Assembly: GCA_018806915.1 (NCBI GenBank)
Contig: JAGKQI010000054.1
Span: 186,001-250,000, forward strand
DNA: 64,000 nt
From: Phytophthora colocasiae
Taxonomy: Eukaryota; Oomycota; Peronosporomycetes; Peronosporales; Peronosporaceae
Direction of reading: 5' to 3'
Below, piece by piece: positions 1-10,874 of the stretch. A model generated the notes under the pieces. It was given only the letters and a program-made list of their open reading frames with translations, was not told the origin of the DNA and did no database searches. Position numbers and translations under genes: made by a program. Each line of letters begins with the position of its first letter. Positions within the stretch are counted from its first letter, which is position 1.

Positions 1-885
1 AGAAGTCGCGTTTAGAGGTGCAACGGGCGCCACCTCTTTGCTCTTTCCGCTTGGAACGGATGTGTTGGTTGTTGACCCACCCGTGACAGCCTTTAGTTGC
101 CCCTCTAATGCCTCCGCCCTCGCCACCTGCCGATCTCTTTCAAGACGCATCAGCATTTTCTCCTTCATTGAGTTCTCGTACTTAGCCTTGAGCTCTTGTA
201 GCAGTGGTTCATAGGCTGCGACGTGCTTTTCAAGCTTGCGGATCTTGACGGACAGTGCCTCCTTCTCTTGCAATACTCGTTGGTGGTGCATTTTGTGGAC
301 GTCGCGCTGGTGGCGGAATTTATCCCACGTCCCCTTCGCTTTCTCAGTGATCTTCCGAGTGTCGTCCAGCTGTCGTCGTAACTCCTTCACTTGATCATCC
401 AACGCTTGGTTGCGCATGTAAATATCTGGCACCACTCCAACATCGTCTTCGCGTAGTTTCCCCTTGGCAATAAACTCGTACCATTCGTGGTTGAACATAT
501 CCAGCGTACGTGTGAGACCCAGCTTAATAAGGAAATTCCTGATGAAATCGTCGACAACAGACGGCCTCACTTGGGTGTGCACCCGAGCCATCATCGCTTG
601 CTTGGGGCTACCAGCAACGCTGTGATCTGCGTTTATATCGTCAAAGGAACCCGTCCCCCCCTCAATCGGAGGCAAAGAGGTAGCAGATTCACTGTTAACT
701 TGAATTGTGGACCGATTGAGGTTTCGGAGAACTGCAGCGAAGTCCTCTTCATCGTCATCCTCATTGTCATCGTTACCAAGTCCAAGAGCTCCGTCGTCCA
801 CGGTCTCGTACTGGAACGTGTCATCGTCCTCATCTTCAGCGAACTGCACCTTCTCCAGACGCACAAGTTCTTCCTTCTGCGGCAT
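1..885 (-). CDS. SPAG16: SPAG16/PF20 homologue, N-terminal part (3' end outside window)
   Basis: Reading the minus strand from the ATG at 883-885 gives an uninterrupted frame of 295 codons to the window edge. The protein has an acidic N-terminus, then from about residue 105 a conserved block (FLIKLGLTRTLDMF, then a tryptophan-containing helix and VVPDIY), then a long coiled coil containing HKMHHQRVLQEK and AAYEPLLQEL. These blocks in this order are the N-terminal signature of SPAG16/PF20. That protein carries C-terminal WD40 repeats (here outside the window) and sits in the central apparatus of motile axonemes, which fits an organism with flagellate zoospores. The start is preceded by TTGCTTACAG, so an intron in the 5' leader or a small upstream coding exon is possible. 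Recognition is by motif reading, not database search. Confidence 0.82.
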   Translation of the reverse strand, partial: MPQKEELVRLEKVQFAEDEDDDTFQYETVDDGALGLGNDDNEDDDEEDFAAVLRNLNRSTIQVNSESATSLPPIEGGTGSFDDINADHSVAGSPKQAMMARVHTQVRPSVVDDFIRNFLIKLGLTRTLDMFNHEWYEFIAKGKLREDDVGVVPDIYMRNQALDDQVKELRRQLDDTRKITEKAKGTWDKFRHQRDVHKMHHQRVLQEKEALSVKIRKLEKHVAAYEPLLQELKAKYENSMKEKMLMRLERDRQVARAEALEGQLKAVTGGSTTNTSVPSGKSKEVAPVAPLNATS

Positions 886-1041
886 CTTGGCTGTAAGCAA
901 TTGTTAGACCACAACAAAACTCTCCGTTCTCGAAACTTACGACTCTTCAGTTGCTAACAATTATCTTTACCTTTTATCACGGGGTGTCTTGATCACCTGC
1001 AAGTTGAACTCCGTAGTTAAGCCAGAACTTCTGACCCAGAA

Positions 1042-2064
1042 CTATCTCTGCTTGGTTTCTCCTTCTGACGTGTTAACGATATCCCCGTGTTCCTCTGTTG
1101 TTGATGTACCTGATCTCTCTTGTACCGACGATGATACTTCTGTCTCCTTCACCTCGTCATTCGCCTTCACAACCTCTGTCTTCTCTGCACTCTTCGCTGC
1201 TGCCTCCTCCTGCTCCTGCCTCTGCTTCTCTCGCTGCTGATCCATGATCTTTTTGATCTGGTTCTCAAGAATGTCTTTATGGTCCTCTGCTGCCTGCTTA
1301 GCGAAAGTGATCAACAGAGCGTCTTTACGTCCCATCTCCAGCTCCTTGCCCTCGCGGTATCCTTCAATAAAGGCCATGAGCACCGATTGACCCACCAGCA
1401 GTTTGTCCGCCAACCACGACTGGGCGCTGGTCTTGAACGTGTCCACATCCTTCTTGTCCAGATTTAAAGCAGCGTCTCGCCCCTCCTTAGCCAAGTTCCG
1501 GAGCTCGTCCACGTTCTTCTTGAGCGTCGTGGCCACGTCGTCCTTGCTGCGACTGTCGTCCACCACCTGCTTGGCGTGGGAGATCACGGCGTCCGTGTCC
1601 ACACCTTCAGCCACTTGTTTAATCTCCTTACTTAAGAACTTGACGTTTTCAAGTCCCTGGTCTCCTAAAGCGTGGATATTGCTGTGTGCTTTGGATCCTT
1701 CCATACTCTTGTCAATGAAGCTCAAGTTCTTGCTGGCAGTCGTCTGGACCTGTCCACGAATCGTCTGCACCGCGTGCTTTACTTCCTCCTTGCTCCTCTC
1801 CAACTCTTCAGCACTTGGACCTGCAAACGACGCCTTGTACTCCTGCCAAACCTCGAAGAAGATGCGTCGGTGGTCGGCCAGAGTGAATTCCCACAGATCC
1901 ACGAAGCGAGGTTTGCGCATTTTCTCCTCAATCTCAGGCGGATTCGGCAAACCAGGCATGCGCACAGCAGCCCAACGATCCGCACGACGGATAGATGTCT
2001 GTATGACGCGCACTGTGCGCTGGAACAGCGAGTAGCGCTTCACGGCGGGAGGCGGCAGTGGCAT
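1042..2064 (-). CDS. Unrecognised helical protein, 340 aa
   Basis: A single open frame from ATG at 2064 to a stop at 1042. I do not recognise the family. The first 40 residues are rich in Arg and hydrophobic residues (RYSLFQRTVRVIQTSIRR), compatible with a mitochondrial presequence but not proof. Residues about 50-80 hold an aromatic-rich block (FVDLWEFTLADHRRIFFEVW). The middle (about 100-270) is a long run of polar amphipathic helix resembling LEA or apolipoprotein-type sequence. The C-terminus is a Gln/Glu/Lys-rich coil followed by an acidic Ser/Thr tail. It is divergently oriented to the ribosome recycling factor gene and shares a 219-bp spacer with it. Codon use looks like that of the neighbouring real genes. 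Confidence 0.7.
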   Translation of the reverse strand: MPLPPPAVKRYSLFQRTVRVIQTSIRRADRWAAVRMPGLPNPPEIEEKMRKPRFVDLWEFTLADHRRIFFEVWQEYKASFAGPSAEELERSKEEVKHAVQTIRGQVQTTASKNLSFIDKSMEGSKAHSNIHALGDQGLENVKFLSKEIKQVAEGVDTDAVISHAKQVVDDSRSKDDVATTLKKNVDELRNLAKEGRDAALNLDKKDVDTFKTSAQSWLADKLLVGQSVLMAFIEGYREGKELEMGRKDALLITFAKQAAEDHKDILENQIKKIMDQQREKQRQEQEEAAAKSAEKTEVVKANDEVKETEVSSSVQERSGTSTTEEHGDIVNTSEGETKQR

Positions 2065-2283
2065 CGTTGATCCGCTTCGTGATAGTGGCCAGAGGAGCAG
2101 TTATACCTTGAAACTGATTCCAACATCTCTATCTGTATTAAACGGTTATGTAATATCAGATTTGTCCACTGTGAATATTTGTATGCTTTTTAACAGGTTA
2201 AAAATGTAAACGATGCGTTATATATAATATTGCAGGACTTAGGACAATTACTACATTTCAAAGCTCTTCATCTGAGGCTGACG
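2065..2283. promoter_or_regulatory. Divergent intergenic spacer, probable bidirectional promoter
   Basis: This 219-bp AT-rich gap separates two divergent start codons (2064 on minus, 2284 on plus). It contains TATATAATATTGCAG close to the plus-strand start. Promoter function is inferred from position only. Confidence 0.4.
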
Positions 2284-3192
2284 ATGGCTCTCCGGTTGAT
2301 CTGTCGCCGTGCTGTGCGCTCTGCTGCTGCGTCTCGTACGCTGACTCACGCGGCTTCAGCATGGGCGTCTCCTTCTCTCTCTTTAGGTCAAGGCGCGTCG
2401 GTTCTTCAGCTGCAGACGCGGTCGTTCGCCAAGGCCAAGAAGGCCAAAGGTGGCAAGACCAAAGCGCCGGCTCCGGTCGCAGATGATGACGACGAAGACG
2501 CAGGCGACGAGGAGGATGGGGGCGCTGCTAAGGCTCTGGAGAAAGCTCAGAAGAACATGAACGGCGCGGTGGTGAGCTTCACGCGTGCGCTGGGACAGAT
2601 GCGGCCTGGTCGTGCGGACGCCGGCATCTTCGACGAGCTGCACGTGCAGGCGTACGGACAGCACGTGCCGTTGGCTCAGGTGGCTCAGGTGGCTGTTGTG
2701 GGCACGCACGCACTCAGTGTGACGGTGTACGACCCGTCGGTAAGTTATATTCCAATGGTGAGTACTACGAAGCGAAAGCTGACTGTTTCTGTGGAGTACA
2801 GCTCATGCAGGACGTGAAGAAGGCCATTGAAGGCACCAACCCGGTGTATTCCGTGCGTGAGGATGTGAGCTCGCTCGAGATTTCGTTCCCAAAGTATGTT
2901 TGGTCGTTCTGTTGATGGGTTAAGGAGTTTGAAACTAATCTGGTTGCGCAGGATGTCGAAGGAGACGCGTGCGGAGCTGTTGAAGGCCACCAAGAAGCAG
3001 GCGGAACAGGCTCGCCAGCACGTGCGTCGTGTGCGACAGGATGCGATGAACCACGCCAAGAAACTCAAGGATACCGTCTCGGAAGACGACGTGGAGCTGC
3101 AGAAGGACCGCATTCAGAAGGTCACAGACGCCGCCATCGCTGAGATCGACAAGCTGTTGGCAGCCAAGGAGAAGGACCTCAACACTGTTTGA
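2284..3192 (+). CDS. MRRF: Mitochondrial ribosome recycling factor (3 exons)
   Basis: Exons 2284-2739, 2802-2893 and 2952-3192, introns of 62 and 58 nt (GTAAGT..CAG, GTATGT..CAG), 262 aa. I chose the ATG at 2284 rather than the in-frame one at 2230 because it opens a typical Arg/Ala/Ser-rich mitochondrial targeting sequence (MALRLICRRAVRSAAASR). An Ala/Lys/Pro then Asp/Glu linker follows. The RRF fold runs from about residue 95 to the end, with hallmarks such as GRADAGIFD, SLEISFPKMSKETR, VRRVRQDAMN and a C-terminal helix ending in LLAAKEKDL. RRF splits post-termination ribosomes with EF-G; the presequence points to mitochondria. The splice choices restore the continuous family sequence exactly. 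Confidence 0.92.
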
Positions 3193-3328
3193 GCTGGGAA
3201 GACAAGACAGTCAAGCAGGGCACTGCTTTTCGACTGGTATAGAAATACAGACGATGGTGAGAATTGCCTGGTACAAAGTAGTTTGCATTACAGTGGCGAT
3301 GAGATTGCAACAGGCTTTTGCTGTAGCT

Positions 3329-6300
3329 CTACAAGATGCTCCATTGGTTGCGCACGCGAACTGCCATGTGTCGCACGAGGCGTTTTCGATCATCGAGCAC
3401 AAGCAAGAGTCTCCGCAACACGACGTCCTTGTATGGATGCACCAGCTCGTACGGGATAGTCGCCAGCTTGGCAAGGCATTCCAGCGCGGCATGTCGGTCC
3501 TTAGCACCAGATCTGCACCAAAAGACAAGATCAACTTCCAGCTACACTTCGATACTATCCAGTAAAGTACGTACCCGAACTGCGCTTGCTTGAGTAGACC
3601 TGGGAAAACATCCTTGAGGAATGGTTTGGCGTTTTCTACCGACTCTAAGAGCAGTGGCTTAAAGGTCTGGATAGCTGCGCTGCCTAGCTCGCTGTTGTCC
3701 GTGTTGAGGGCCTGCACCATGAGCGGGAAGATCTGAGCCAGGTGAGGCAGATAAATGGCCTTAGGTGAGTGTGCAATCACTTGTGCAAATGCTACAAGAG
3801 CTGCCACACTCGTTTCCTCGCCCAAATGAGCACGAATATACTCCAGGAGAACCGGGAAAACCAGATCAAACATCCGTTGTCTGTAGAGGAACTAGAGACA
3901 AACACAACGTTAGTACTTCCACCACCAATACACCAAATTGCTGCCGCATTTCTTACTGTGATGAAAGCGCCGCACTTGCGGTTCAGAACATCAGGGTACT
4001 CTGAAACCAGGAGCTTAAAGGTCTTAGCAACTTCCATACGCAGTGTAGCCCTGTTTTCCTCATCCCCCTCTTGCTCCATGCTCACATCTCCGTCCGGACT
4101 TTGAGCTCCAGGCGTCAAGAAGCTGCAGAGGAATTGTAAACACACCGGCGCGTGAACCTTATGGCCGCGAATGACCAACGCCTTTGCAATCCACGCGTAG
4201 ATCTGCAACGCAGCCACCCGCACAGCAAACGACTCGGTAGAGTTGCTGATCACAGATGCAAGTTTCTTGCACAGCAGCAAGTCGATGAGAGCATCGAACT
4301 CAGCGCCATCCGACATCTTGTTCACAATCGACGCAAGTGACTTGGCCGAGGAGAGCGCAGCCTCGTTGTATACAAGCTGAAGCTGTCGGGACGAAGTTTC
4401 AGGCATCGCAGTAGCGCCCGACTGCGCAAGTTCCAGCAATCTGTTAATGACCAGAGACGTATCCGGGAGTGACACATCACGAGCAGCAGAATTGATGACA
4501 GCAGCAAACAACGGTACGAGTTGCAGACTAGCCGGCTCTGAAGGATGCGAGCGCAGGAATGCAGGCACCATTGCGTCAACCAACCGCTGCTGAGTGGCTG
4601 CGGACACGTTCTGCATCACTGCACGGAAAATTCGAATACAGGCAACAAGTTTTGCGTCATCCACGAGGCCGGGTTGGTCGCCATTTGACGAAGTGGCACG
4701 TGCAGCAGACGTCTCCACCGCTGTGAGCAGCCGGAAGATAATAGAATCAGACGAAGACTCCTGCACGCAGAACTCCATACTGGTACGGTCTCCAGCATTG
4801 ATCTCAACGATCTTGGCAACTGCATCTAATAGATAATTGACGTGGCGCTGACGAGCGGCATCTCCGTCTGCTTCGCAGAATCCGATAGATCCCTGCTTGC
4901 CATCAGCCTTCTCCACGCATAAATCAATGAGCAGGAAGATTGTGGCCTGGAAAATAGACGACTCACGACAAAGCTCGGTGATGGCCAACAATGCTTCCTC
5001 GAAGAACGAATCGAAGTTACGGTTCGACGCAGCCAAGACCGCAGATACTCCAGTGCCATCTTCGTCATCGTCGTCTTCTTGATCGCTTCCTTCATTCACT
5101 GCAGCCATGAGTCTAGCCAAGGAGATCTCGACTACGAATGCAGCATAGCCACCAGTGACCTGATGCTCCCCGCTACTTGTTGAGGCAGTTGAAGAGGTAG
5201 ACACGGTGGAGATCTCCTTCAGACTCTGCAGGCAGGCAGCGCGCACTTCCGCTGCTGAATCAAGAAGCAGCATGCGAGTAAACAAATTGATAAGCGCCTT
5301 GACTTGAGCAGATGCCACGATCGGAGAAGGCGGGAACGTGAGAAGGTGGAAGAGTGCATCCACTGCGACACAGCGCGCGGTCGGACTACTGCCGGGCTTA
5401 GTCTGGTTGTCATCGTCATTACTCAGGAAGTTTACCAGCGCGTCTATAAGAACTGGAGCGTGTGGACGCATAGGCTGCGCTTGGGCAGACTGGTCAATCT
5501 CACGGTCAATCGTGTCTACAAGCAACAGAATACGTGCCAGTGCAGCCTCACACTTCGAAGGTACACTCTCGCTCCCGGAGCTTTCGTTGTCCAGCTGCTC
5601 GACCAGTAGCGGCACAGCAATCTTTAGCACATGCGCAAAGCTCATCGACGACTCGTGTCCCAACGCAGCCAGGACCTGACCAGCCGATACACTCACCATG
5701 GAATCAGCAGCGTTTTCACGCAACTCACCAGCAGCACGCGCCGTCATTTCCACAACGAACTTGCTCCACGCGTAAGCTGCACCTGGGGTTTCCTGCGCCT
5801 TCGCACGAGCAACGACTCCAGAGAATCGAGAAATAGCCTGACGAGCTTCCGCAATCACTTCCTTTTTCTCTCCATCGAGAACTTCATCATACAATGCAGT
5901 GGCCACCGCGTGCATCTGCAATAGCAACGCGTTCACCGAGTAGCGTTCACCACAGAAAACCAGTGTCTGCAGGGCGTCCAGCTTCGCTTCCATCACAGTC
6001 GATGCCAGCTTCTTCAGCAAAAATGGCAGTACTAGCGGGGCCAACAAGTCCGAGGCCGCGAATGCGTGGCGCAGCGATAAAATGAGGCCCTCGGACGTGA
6101 TTCCGTACGGGTCGTTCGGCGGTGGCGTGAAGATGATAGGGAAGTAGCAGGACACGACATCGAAATACTGCTGCAATAGCGCGTCACTGCGGGAAAACAC
6201 AGGCTCCAGGTTGGACAACAGCGTGCGAGCCACCTGCATACAGAGCAGCAGGTTGCGCGGGTCCTTCTCCCCTTCCATAGCGCTCAGGAACGTCTGAGCG

Positions 6301-6884
6301 AACTGTCGGCCAAGATCTTCACTCCGTTCTGCGTCATCCACACTGGCATCTTGTGCGTCTTTGTCTGCTGGTACCGAGTCCAGCAACAGCTCCACGACAG
6401 TCGACTGGGCCAATGCCAACTGCATGAGGTCGAAGCACATTTTCCGCATAGCTTGTCCCAATTGCGGGATGTGTAGTGTACTCCCGAGCTTCAGTATCAG
6501 GGCAACAGTGGTGCGTGGGGACGAAACCTGAGCTGCGTGGTGCGTTTCGAGCGCTAAAAGAGCGCGCAGACAAGCAGAAGCGCTCGGGAAGTCGGCCAGA
6601 CGATCAGCGAAGAAGGTCATGAGCAGTTGGACGGCGCTAGGTGCTAGCTGCAGCTCTGGGAGGCGCGTGAGCACCTCCGCCAATAATAAAGTGGCTCGAG
6701 ACCGCACTTTGTCATCGCCACTGGTTAAGAAGGCGCCTAGAGCCTGAATGAGCGCCTCCATGCTCACGTTGCGGTGCACTTGCATGACGACAGTGTTGAG
6801 CCCCGTCTTCTGCGCGGCATCGTCGTTCTCTGGGTCCACGAACGCGTCGATGGCCGGCGCCAGTGGCGCGTCTAGGCTGAACAT
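3329..6884 (-). CDS. MMS19: MMS19, cytosolic Fe-S protein assembly adaptor (3 exons)
   Basis: Exons 6884-3957, 3891-3575 and 3512-3329 on the minus strand, introns of 65 and 62 nt, 1,142 aa. The N-terminal domain shows LLLAEVLTRLPE and FFADRLADFPS, and near residue 243 the family block YFPIIFTPPPNDPYGI, followed by KLASTVMEAKLDALQTL. HEAT-like helical repeats fill the rest, with an acidic stretch near residue 600. The last exon supplies the conserved end (ALECLAKLATIPYELVHPY, LLVLDDRKRLVR). MMS19 is the scaffold of the cytosolic iron-sulphur targeting complex that hands Fe-S clusters to DNA repair and replication enzymes. Length is close to that of animal and plant homologues. Both introns restore the family reading frame. 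Confidence 0.93.
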
Positions 6885-7430
6885 GGCGAAGGAATTAGTG
6901 ACGAGCTAATCAACCGATGTGATTGGCGCATAGCCAGAGGAAAAATAATTCGGATTAAGTACGATAAAATTGAAGAAATGCTTTGAATAAAACATTTTTT
7001 TTCTTGGACAGGGTTCTTAAATCCCAAGTTTCAGAGACCACTTTGGGAGGGATGGGAGCATCAGCGGGAGGTATAATGGAATTTTTGGTATAAATGATGG
7101 AATTTTTGGTATTTTTCTCTTCAAACAGCACATATTTCCATTAAGCGTTGAAACACGCTGGAGGCGTTCGCAGTTTCATGGAAAGAATGTGTGTTTGCCT
7201 TGAGAGTGGTGTGACACACGAGAGTTATGAAACGCGACGGTCAGACTGCTGGAGACCACAAAGAGAATCATTGTCAACCCACCAAACACACAGGTACCAA
7301 GTTCTATTCACTTCAGTGAATGCGCAGGATAAGCGTATGATACATGATACGAATTCTTTGACTCTTTAAAATCTTTTAAAATGCAGCTGATCAAGAAGAA
7401 GAAGATCTCGGTGGACTGACTTTTGGAGCG
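6885..7430. other. Intergenic region upstream of MMS19
   Basis: No convincing gene. The AT-rich 5' part probably holds the MMS19 promoter (minus direction). A short direct repeat of TGGAATTTTTGGTAT occurs twice between about 7076 and 7112. Short ORFs here have no recognisable content. The right end may include unrecognisable remains of the hAT element that follows. Confidence 0.4.
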
Positions 7431-7431
7431 G

Positions 7432-7711
7432 TTTAAGCTCATTTCCGCCTTACAAGCTATTGCCAAAATCGTTTTCAACGTTGTTCGGCTCCAGTGCAGC
7501 GGCTGAACGAAACTTTTCAACGCATAAGTTCGTACATTCGACTCTGCGCAATAGGCTGGCTCCTGAACGCGTCGAAAAGCTTGTGCATATCTACTTCAAC
7601 TCAAAAAATTGCTCCACTGACGAGCTGGAGTTTCTCGACCAGTTTGTGCCGTTGGAGGAGGAGGATGGCGAAGATGCTGGGACCCAGAACGAGGACTTTA
7701 TCTACTACTAG
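7432..7711 (+). pseudogene. hAT-family transposase, C-terminal fragment
   Basis: The plus frame ending at 7711 contains SSAAAERNFSTHKFVHSTLR followed by NRLAPERVEKLVHIYFN, the C-terminal dimerisation signature of hAT transposases. Just upstream, the matching LQAIAKIVFNVV segment lies in a different frame, so a frameshift sits near 7490. A tail of Asp/Glu residues precedes the stop. No catalytic DDE region, terminal inverted repeats or 8-bp duplication were seen, so this is a relic. Confidence 0.75.
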
Positions 7712-7904
7712 TCGTCTGACTTGTGTGTAGGAATGCGCTCTTGATCGACTTTTCATGGTGGTAATGAATAAAGTTCGGCGAAATTTCTTGTGGTTTATTC
7801 CTTATTCCAGGGGCTTGTGGGTGGGACGTGGTATATTCCATATCCCGATTATTCCGTCCCAGACCCCCGCGAACCCTGTTCTTGGAAGAAGGAGAAAAGT
7901 TCTT

Positions 7905-8946
7905 CTAATCGTAGATTCTCATGATGGAGCGCACACGTGCACGACAAAACGGGCAGGTATGGGACGTATGCATCACAGTTCGCAAGCAGGCATGGCAGCC
8001 AGCTCGATGGCCACATGGGGCGCAGACTGCATTGCGTCGTTGCGAACAGCACATTCCGCACAAATCTGGTTCTTCCTCCGTTTGCAGAGTTGAAGCTTGT
8101 TGTTCTTCATTTGCATCCGCATCGCTTTCGCCCGCGTTGCTTGTGTCTTGTTCTTCGTCTGGAGGTTGTTGAGCTTGTGGCACCACTTCTACAGTTTTAT
8201 GCGGTTCGGTAGCAAAGCGCACTCGAGGAGGATTGCCAACTCCATCGTTTGATCCCTGTAAGTTGCGTAGCATATCTTCGAGAGGCTCTCCTTCCTGTGG
8301 ATGAGACTCAGGTTCATTGAGCGTTCTGCGTAGGCGTTCAAAGAGAGGTTCACTGTCCTCTTCACGACCCTCTTGTCGTCGTAAGGTCGATGAACGTACG
8401 TTCTCGACCAGTTCATGAGGCCAGTAGTAGAGCTCTCCACGCGGTGCATCAAACACTGGCATATCGTAGAGAGGAGCCCCAGTATCGCGATCGTAGAAAT
8501 TGTTGCTCTGCAGAAGTCTCTTCCAGGTCTCGAGACTGTGGAGGTTGTCGGCTGCGAACACGAGATCTCGGGTGTTGACGTCCTCCTGGCTCATTGTTTT
8601 GCGGCAGATCGGCGAGCGCGTGAGCTTCTGTCGCTTCACGCGCTGGCACATGACCGGTTTGTCGAAGATAAAGGCGTTCTCGCGCTTCAACCAGCAAAAA
8701 CTGTCGCTAGAGGAGAAAGGAGAGGAACGAGCAGCTTCATCCACGAGCAACACAGCGTCCGGACGAACCTCTCCTGGACGGTGGAAAACGCACAACTCTC
8801 TAGATGTACGCTGTTTATTGCAGGCTACGAGGACACCCCAGCGCTTTTTCCAGCGGAATTTGCCGCGCAGATACAGCCAGCCACTGTGGACTTTCATGTG
8901 CTCCATGAGAGTTGCAGCAACGGCACCCCGACGGTATTGGCGTGCA
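7905..8946 (-). pseudogene. Ankyrin-PH-RING gene, 3' half (PH and RING) cut off by a retrotransposon
   Basis: This minus-strand frame encodes the end of a last ankyrin-type helix (ARQYRRGAVAATLMEH), a PH-like domain (HSGWLYLRGKFRWKKRWGVL to ETWKRLLQSNNFY), a charged linker and a C-terminal C3HC4 RING (CGMCC, CAPCGHRAGCHAC, CPFCRARV, ending MRIYD). The open frame runs on to an ATG at 8963, but those first codons lie inside the LTR that begins at 8947. The real 5' half is at 23720-24076, on the far side of a 14.8-kb insertion. Architecture and ending match the intact paralogue at 26311-27621. A truncated transcript started from the LTR cannot be excluded. Confidence 0.88.
8942..8946. repeat. 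Target-site duplication GTGCA (left copy)
   Basis: GTGCA immediately precedes the left outer LTR and is repeated at 23720-23724 immediately after the right LTR, as expected for a gypsy integrase cut. Confidence 0.95.
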
Positions 8947-9189
8947 TGTAATGCTAGCACCACCTACACCTCAGCTACAGCCGTGCACCACGATAGGAAT
9001 GGCGATCTGCCAACGACAAGGGCAACTTCAAGTGCAAGCTGAACTTCAACGCGCCTTCAGCGCATGCCGGCACTCGCCGGTGAACACTCGGTAGTTTTTC
9101 ATTCTCGATTTTTCATTCTCTACAACAAGTCAATACAAGTTTACACGCTTTCTGACTAAGTCGAGTCTCAACCGCCCAAGAGCGTGACA
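8947..9189 (+). repeat. Outer element 5' LTR (243 bp)
   Basis: Begins TGTAATGCTAGC and ends GAGCGTGACA. No difference from the 3' LTR was seen, implying a recent insertion. Confidence 0.95.
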
Positions 9190-9251
9190 GTTAATTAACT
9201 AAAGAAACGCTAAGAAGCAAGCGGGTTGACCCTCCAGTCTCACCTCAAGTC

Positions 9252-10874
9252 ATGTCAGGACAGGAGAGTCCGAACCCAAGGCCACGTCGTACACGCCGTA
9301 CTCGGGACGAAGACGATGCTACATCTCATCCGCCCGAACCGCCAGTGGATGCTCAGCAACCCGCGACGGCCCACGAAGGCGAAGGCGCTGCTCAGCAACA
9401 GCAGTCGCAGCCTCAAGCGCAAGCACCCGACGCCAATATGTTGACCCAGATGATGCAGTTCATGATGCACTCACAGCAGCAACAGCAGGTGCAGATGCGT
9501 GAAATGATGGTCCAGCAACTCGCCTTCCAGCAGCAGCTACTGTCGCAGCAGACGCAACTACGACTGCCACAGAAAAAGAAGGGAGATCCGCCTATTTTCA
9601 AGGGAAACGCCTCGGAAGATTTAGAGCTGTGGATATTTAGTACGGAGCAGTACTATGCCCAGCACCGAGAAGAAATGCGTCGCAACTCGTCTGAGTTTGT
9701 TGACACAATTTTCGCAAACCTTGGCACCGTAGCTCAGACCTGGTTTCGCGATTTTAAGCTTTCCTTAGGACCCGATCAGCCAGCTACATGGGATCTTTTC
9801 AAAGCGAAGATCCGCGAACGGTTTCGCGATCGCGATTTCCAGCAAAAGGTTCTCACCAAGCTGCACGATTTGCGCTGGCAAGGCTCTCAGCAGGAGTATA
9901 CGACGAAGCTCCTCCACCTCCTGTCGCAGCTCGACGAGGAGCTACCGGAATCCGTCAAGCGCTGGATGTACCAGCGAAATTTGCGCGCAGAGACCAGCAG
10001 CTTTATCTCGCAGAACGTGCCTGATAGCCTACAGGCCACGATCGAACTCGCGCAACGATTCGAAGACTCTCGACCTGCTCAATCCGCCCGTAACAATGAT
10101 ACCAAGAAGGAAACCAAACCGCAGCAGCATCCAGCAAACAAGGAAGTTGGAGCACAGAAGGGAGGCGGGGCTAAACCGACCTGCAGCTACTGCGAGAAAA
10201 TTGGCCACACGATCGACATGTGCCGTGCCCAGTCACGCTGCCACGGCCAGCAAGTCCGATCCGCCAAAAAACGGCGCGGCTCGGTAGGTCGGCCACCTGT
10301 CGAGCCGGAACCCACGAAGAGAACTGGCAGTAATCTCTCCGCCGGCCAAAATCACCAGACGCGCCACACTTTCAACTACCATGACGAAAATCCGGTATTG
10401 TGTCGCCGTCAGGAAAATATTTACTGCTATCTATCCCACGCGGGTACAATTGCTGATGTTGAAGTGAGTGCTTTCATTGATAGTGGTGCCAGCTTCAACG
10501 CCATCAGTCCGCGTGCAGCCGAGCGTCTTCACCTGAAGGTGGTCGAGAGCTCGAAGCCCCTTGAGATAACTCTTGGGATGAACAACAGAGTCCTAATCCC
10601 CCGCCGAATTGCCAAGCTGGACATTTTCCTTAACGGATTCCCCGTGTATCATACCGAAGCATTTGTCATGGAGATACCCGAGAAGCAGAACATCTTGCTC
10701 GGGATGCCGTGGCTAGAGGAGGTAAACCCCGAGATCAACTGGAAGGAAAAACGCATCAAGCACCGTGACTCTCAAGAATCCTCGCCTTTTCACCAGTGTG
10801 TACGCGAAACCCCGCTGTTCGTGTCGCCGGAGCAAGAATTTCCCGAAAACAAAAGAGCTCGAAGTCACCCGTAG
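9252..10874 (+). CDS. gag-pr: Outer element Gag and aspartic protease (540 aa)
   Basis: The ATG at 9252 follows a 62-nt leader after the LTR. Residues 45-100 are Gln/Met-rich low complexity. About 105-255 is a retrotransposon Gag domain (LELWIFSTEQYY, FREDR-like RERFRDRDFQQ). A CX2CX4HX4C zinc knuckle (CSYCEKIGHTIDMC) lies near residue 311. The retropepsin active site DSGAS is near residue 410, with ILLGMPWLEEVNPEINW downstream. Gag and protease share one frame. The frame closes at 10874, and RT continues in the -1 frame, open from about 10796, giving roughly 75 nt of overlap. Programmed -1 frameshifting or a mutation could explain that. Confidence 0.9.
   Translation: MSGQESPNPRPRRTRRTRDEDDATSHPPEPPVDAQQPATAHEGEGAAQQQQSQPQAQAPDANMLTQMMQFMMHSQQQQQVQMREMMVQQLAFQQQLLSQQTQLRLPQKKKGDPPIFKGNASEDLELWIFSTEQYYAQHREEMRRNSSEFVDTIFANLGTVAQTWFRDFKLSLGPDQPATWDLFKAKIRERFRDRDFQQKVLTKLHDLRWQGSQQEYTTKLLHLLSQLDEELPESVKRWMYQRNLRAETSSFISQNVPDSLQATIELAQRFEDSRPAQSARNNDTKKETKPQQHPANKEVGAQKGGGAKPTCSYCEKIGHTIDMCRAQSRCHGQQVRSAKKRRGSVGRPPVEPEPTKRTGSNLSAGQNHQTRHTFNYHDENPVLCRRQENIYCYLSHAGTIADVEVSAFIDSGASFNAISPRAAERLHLKVVESSKPLEITLGMNNRVLIPRRIAKLDIFLNGFPVYHTEAFVMEIPEKQNILLGMPWLEEVNPEINWKEKRIKHRDSQESSPFHQCVRETPLFVSPEQEFPENKRARSHP

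Noticed and set aside
8947..8963. Native start of the PH-RING gene at 8963
   Set aside because: The first codons derive from the LTR; the true upstream coding sequence is found beyond the insertion.
9190..9251. tRNA primer-binding site after the outer 5' LTR
   Set aside because: The sequence begins GTTAATTAAC; no TGG-starting tRNA complement is seen at the expected place.
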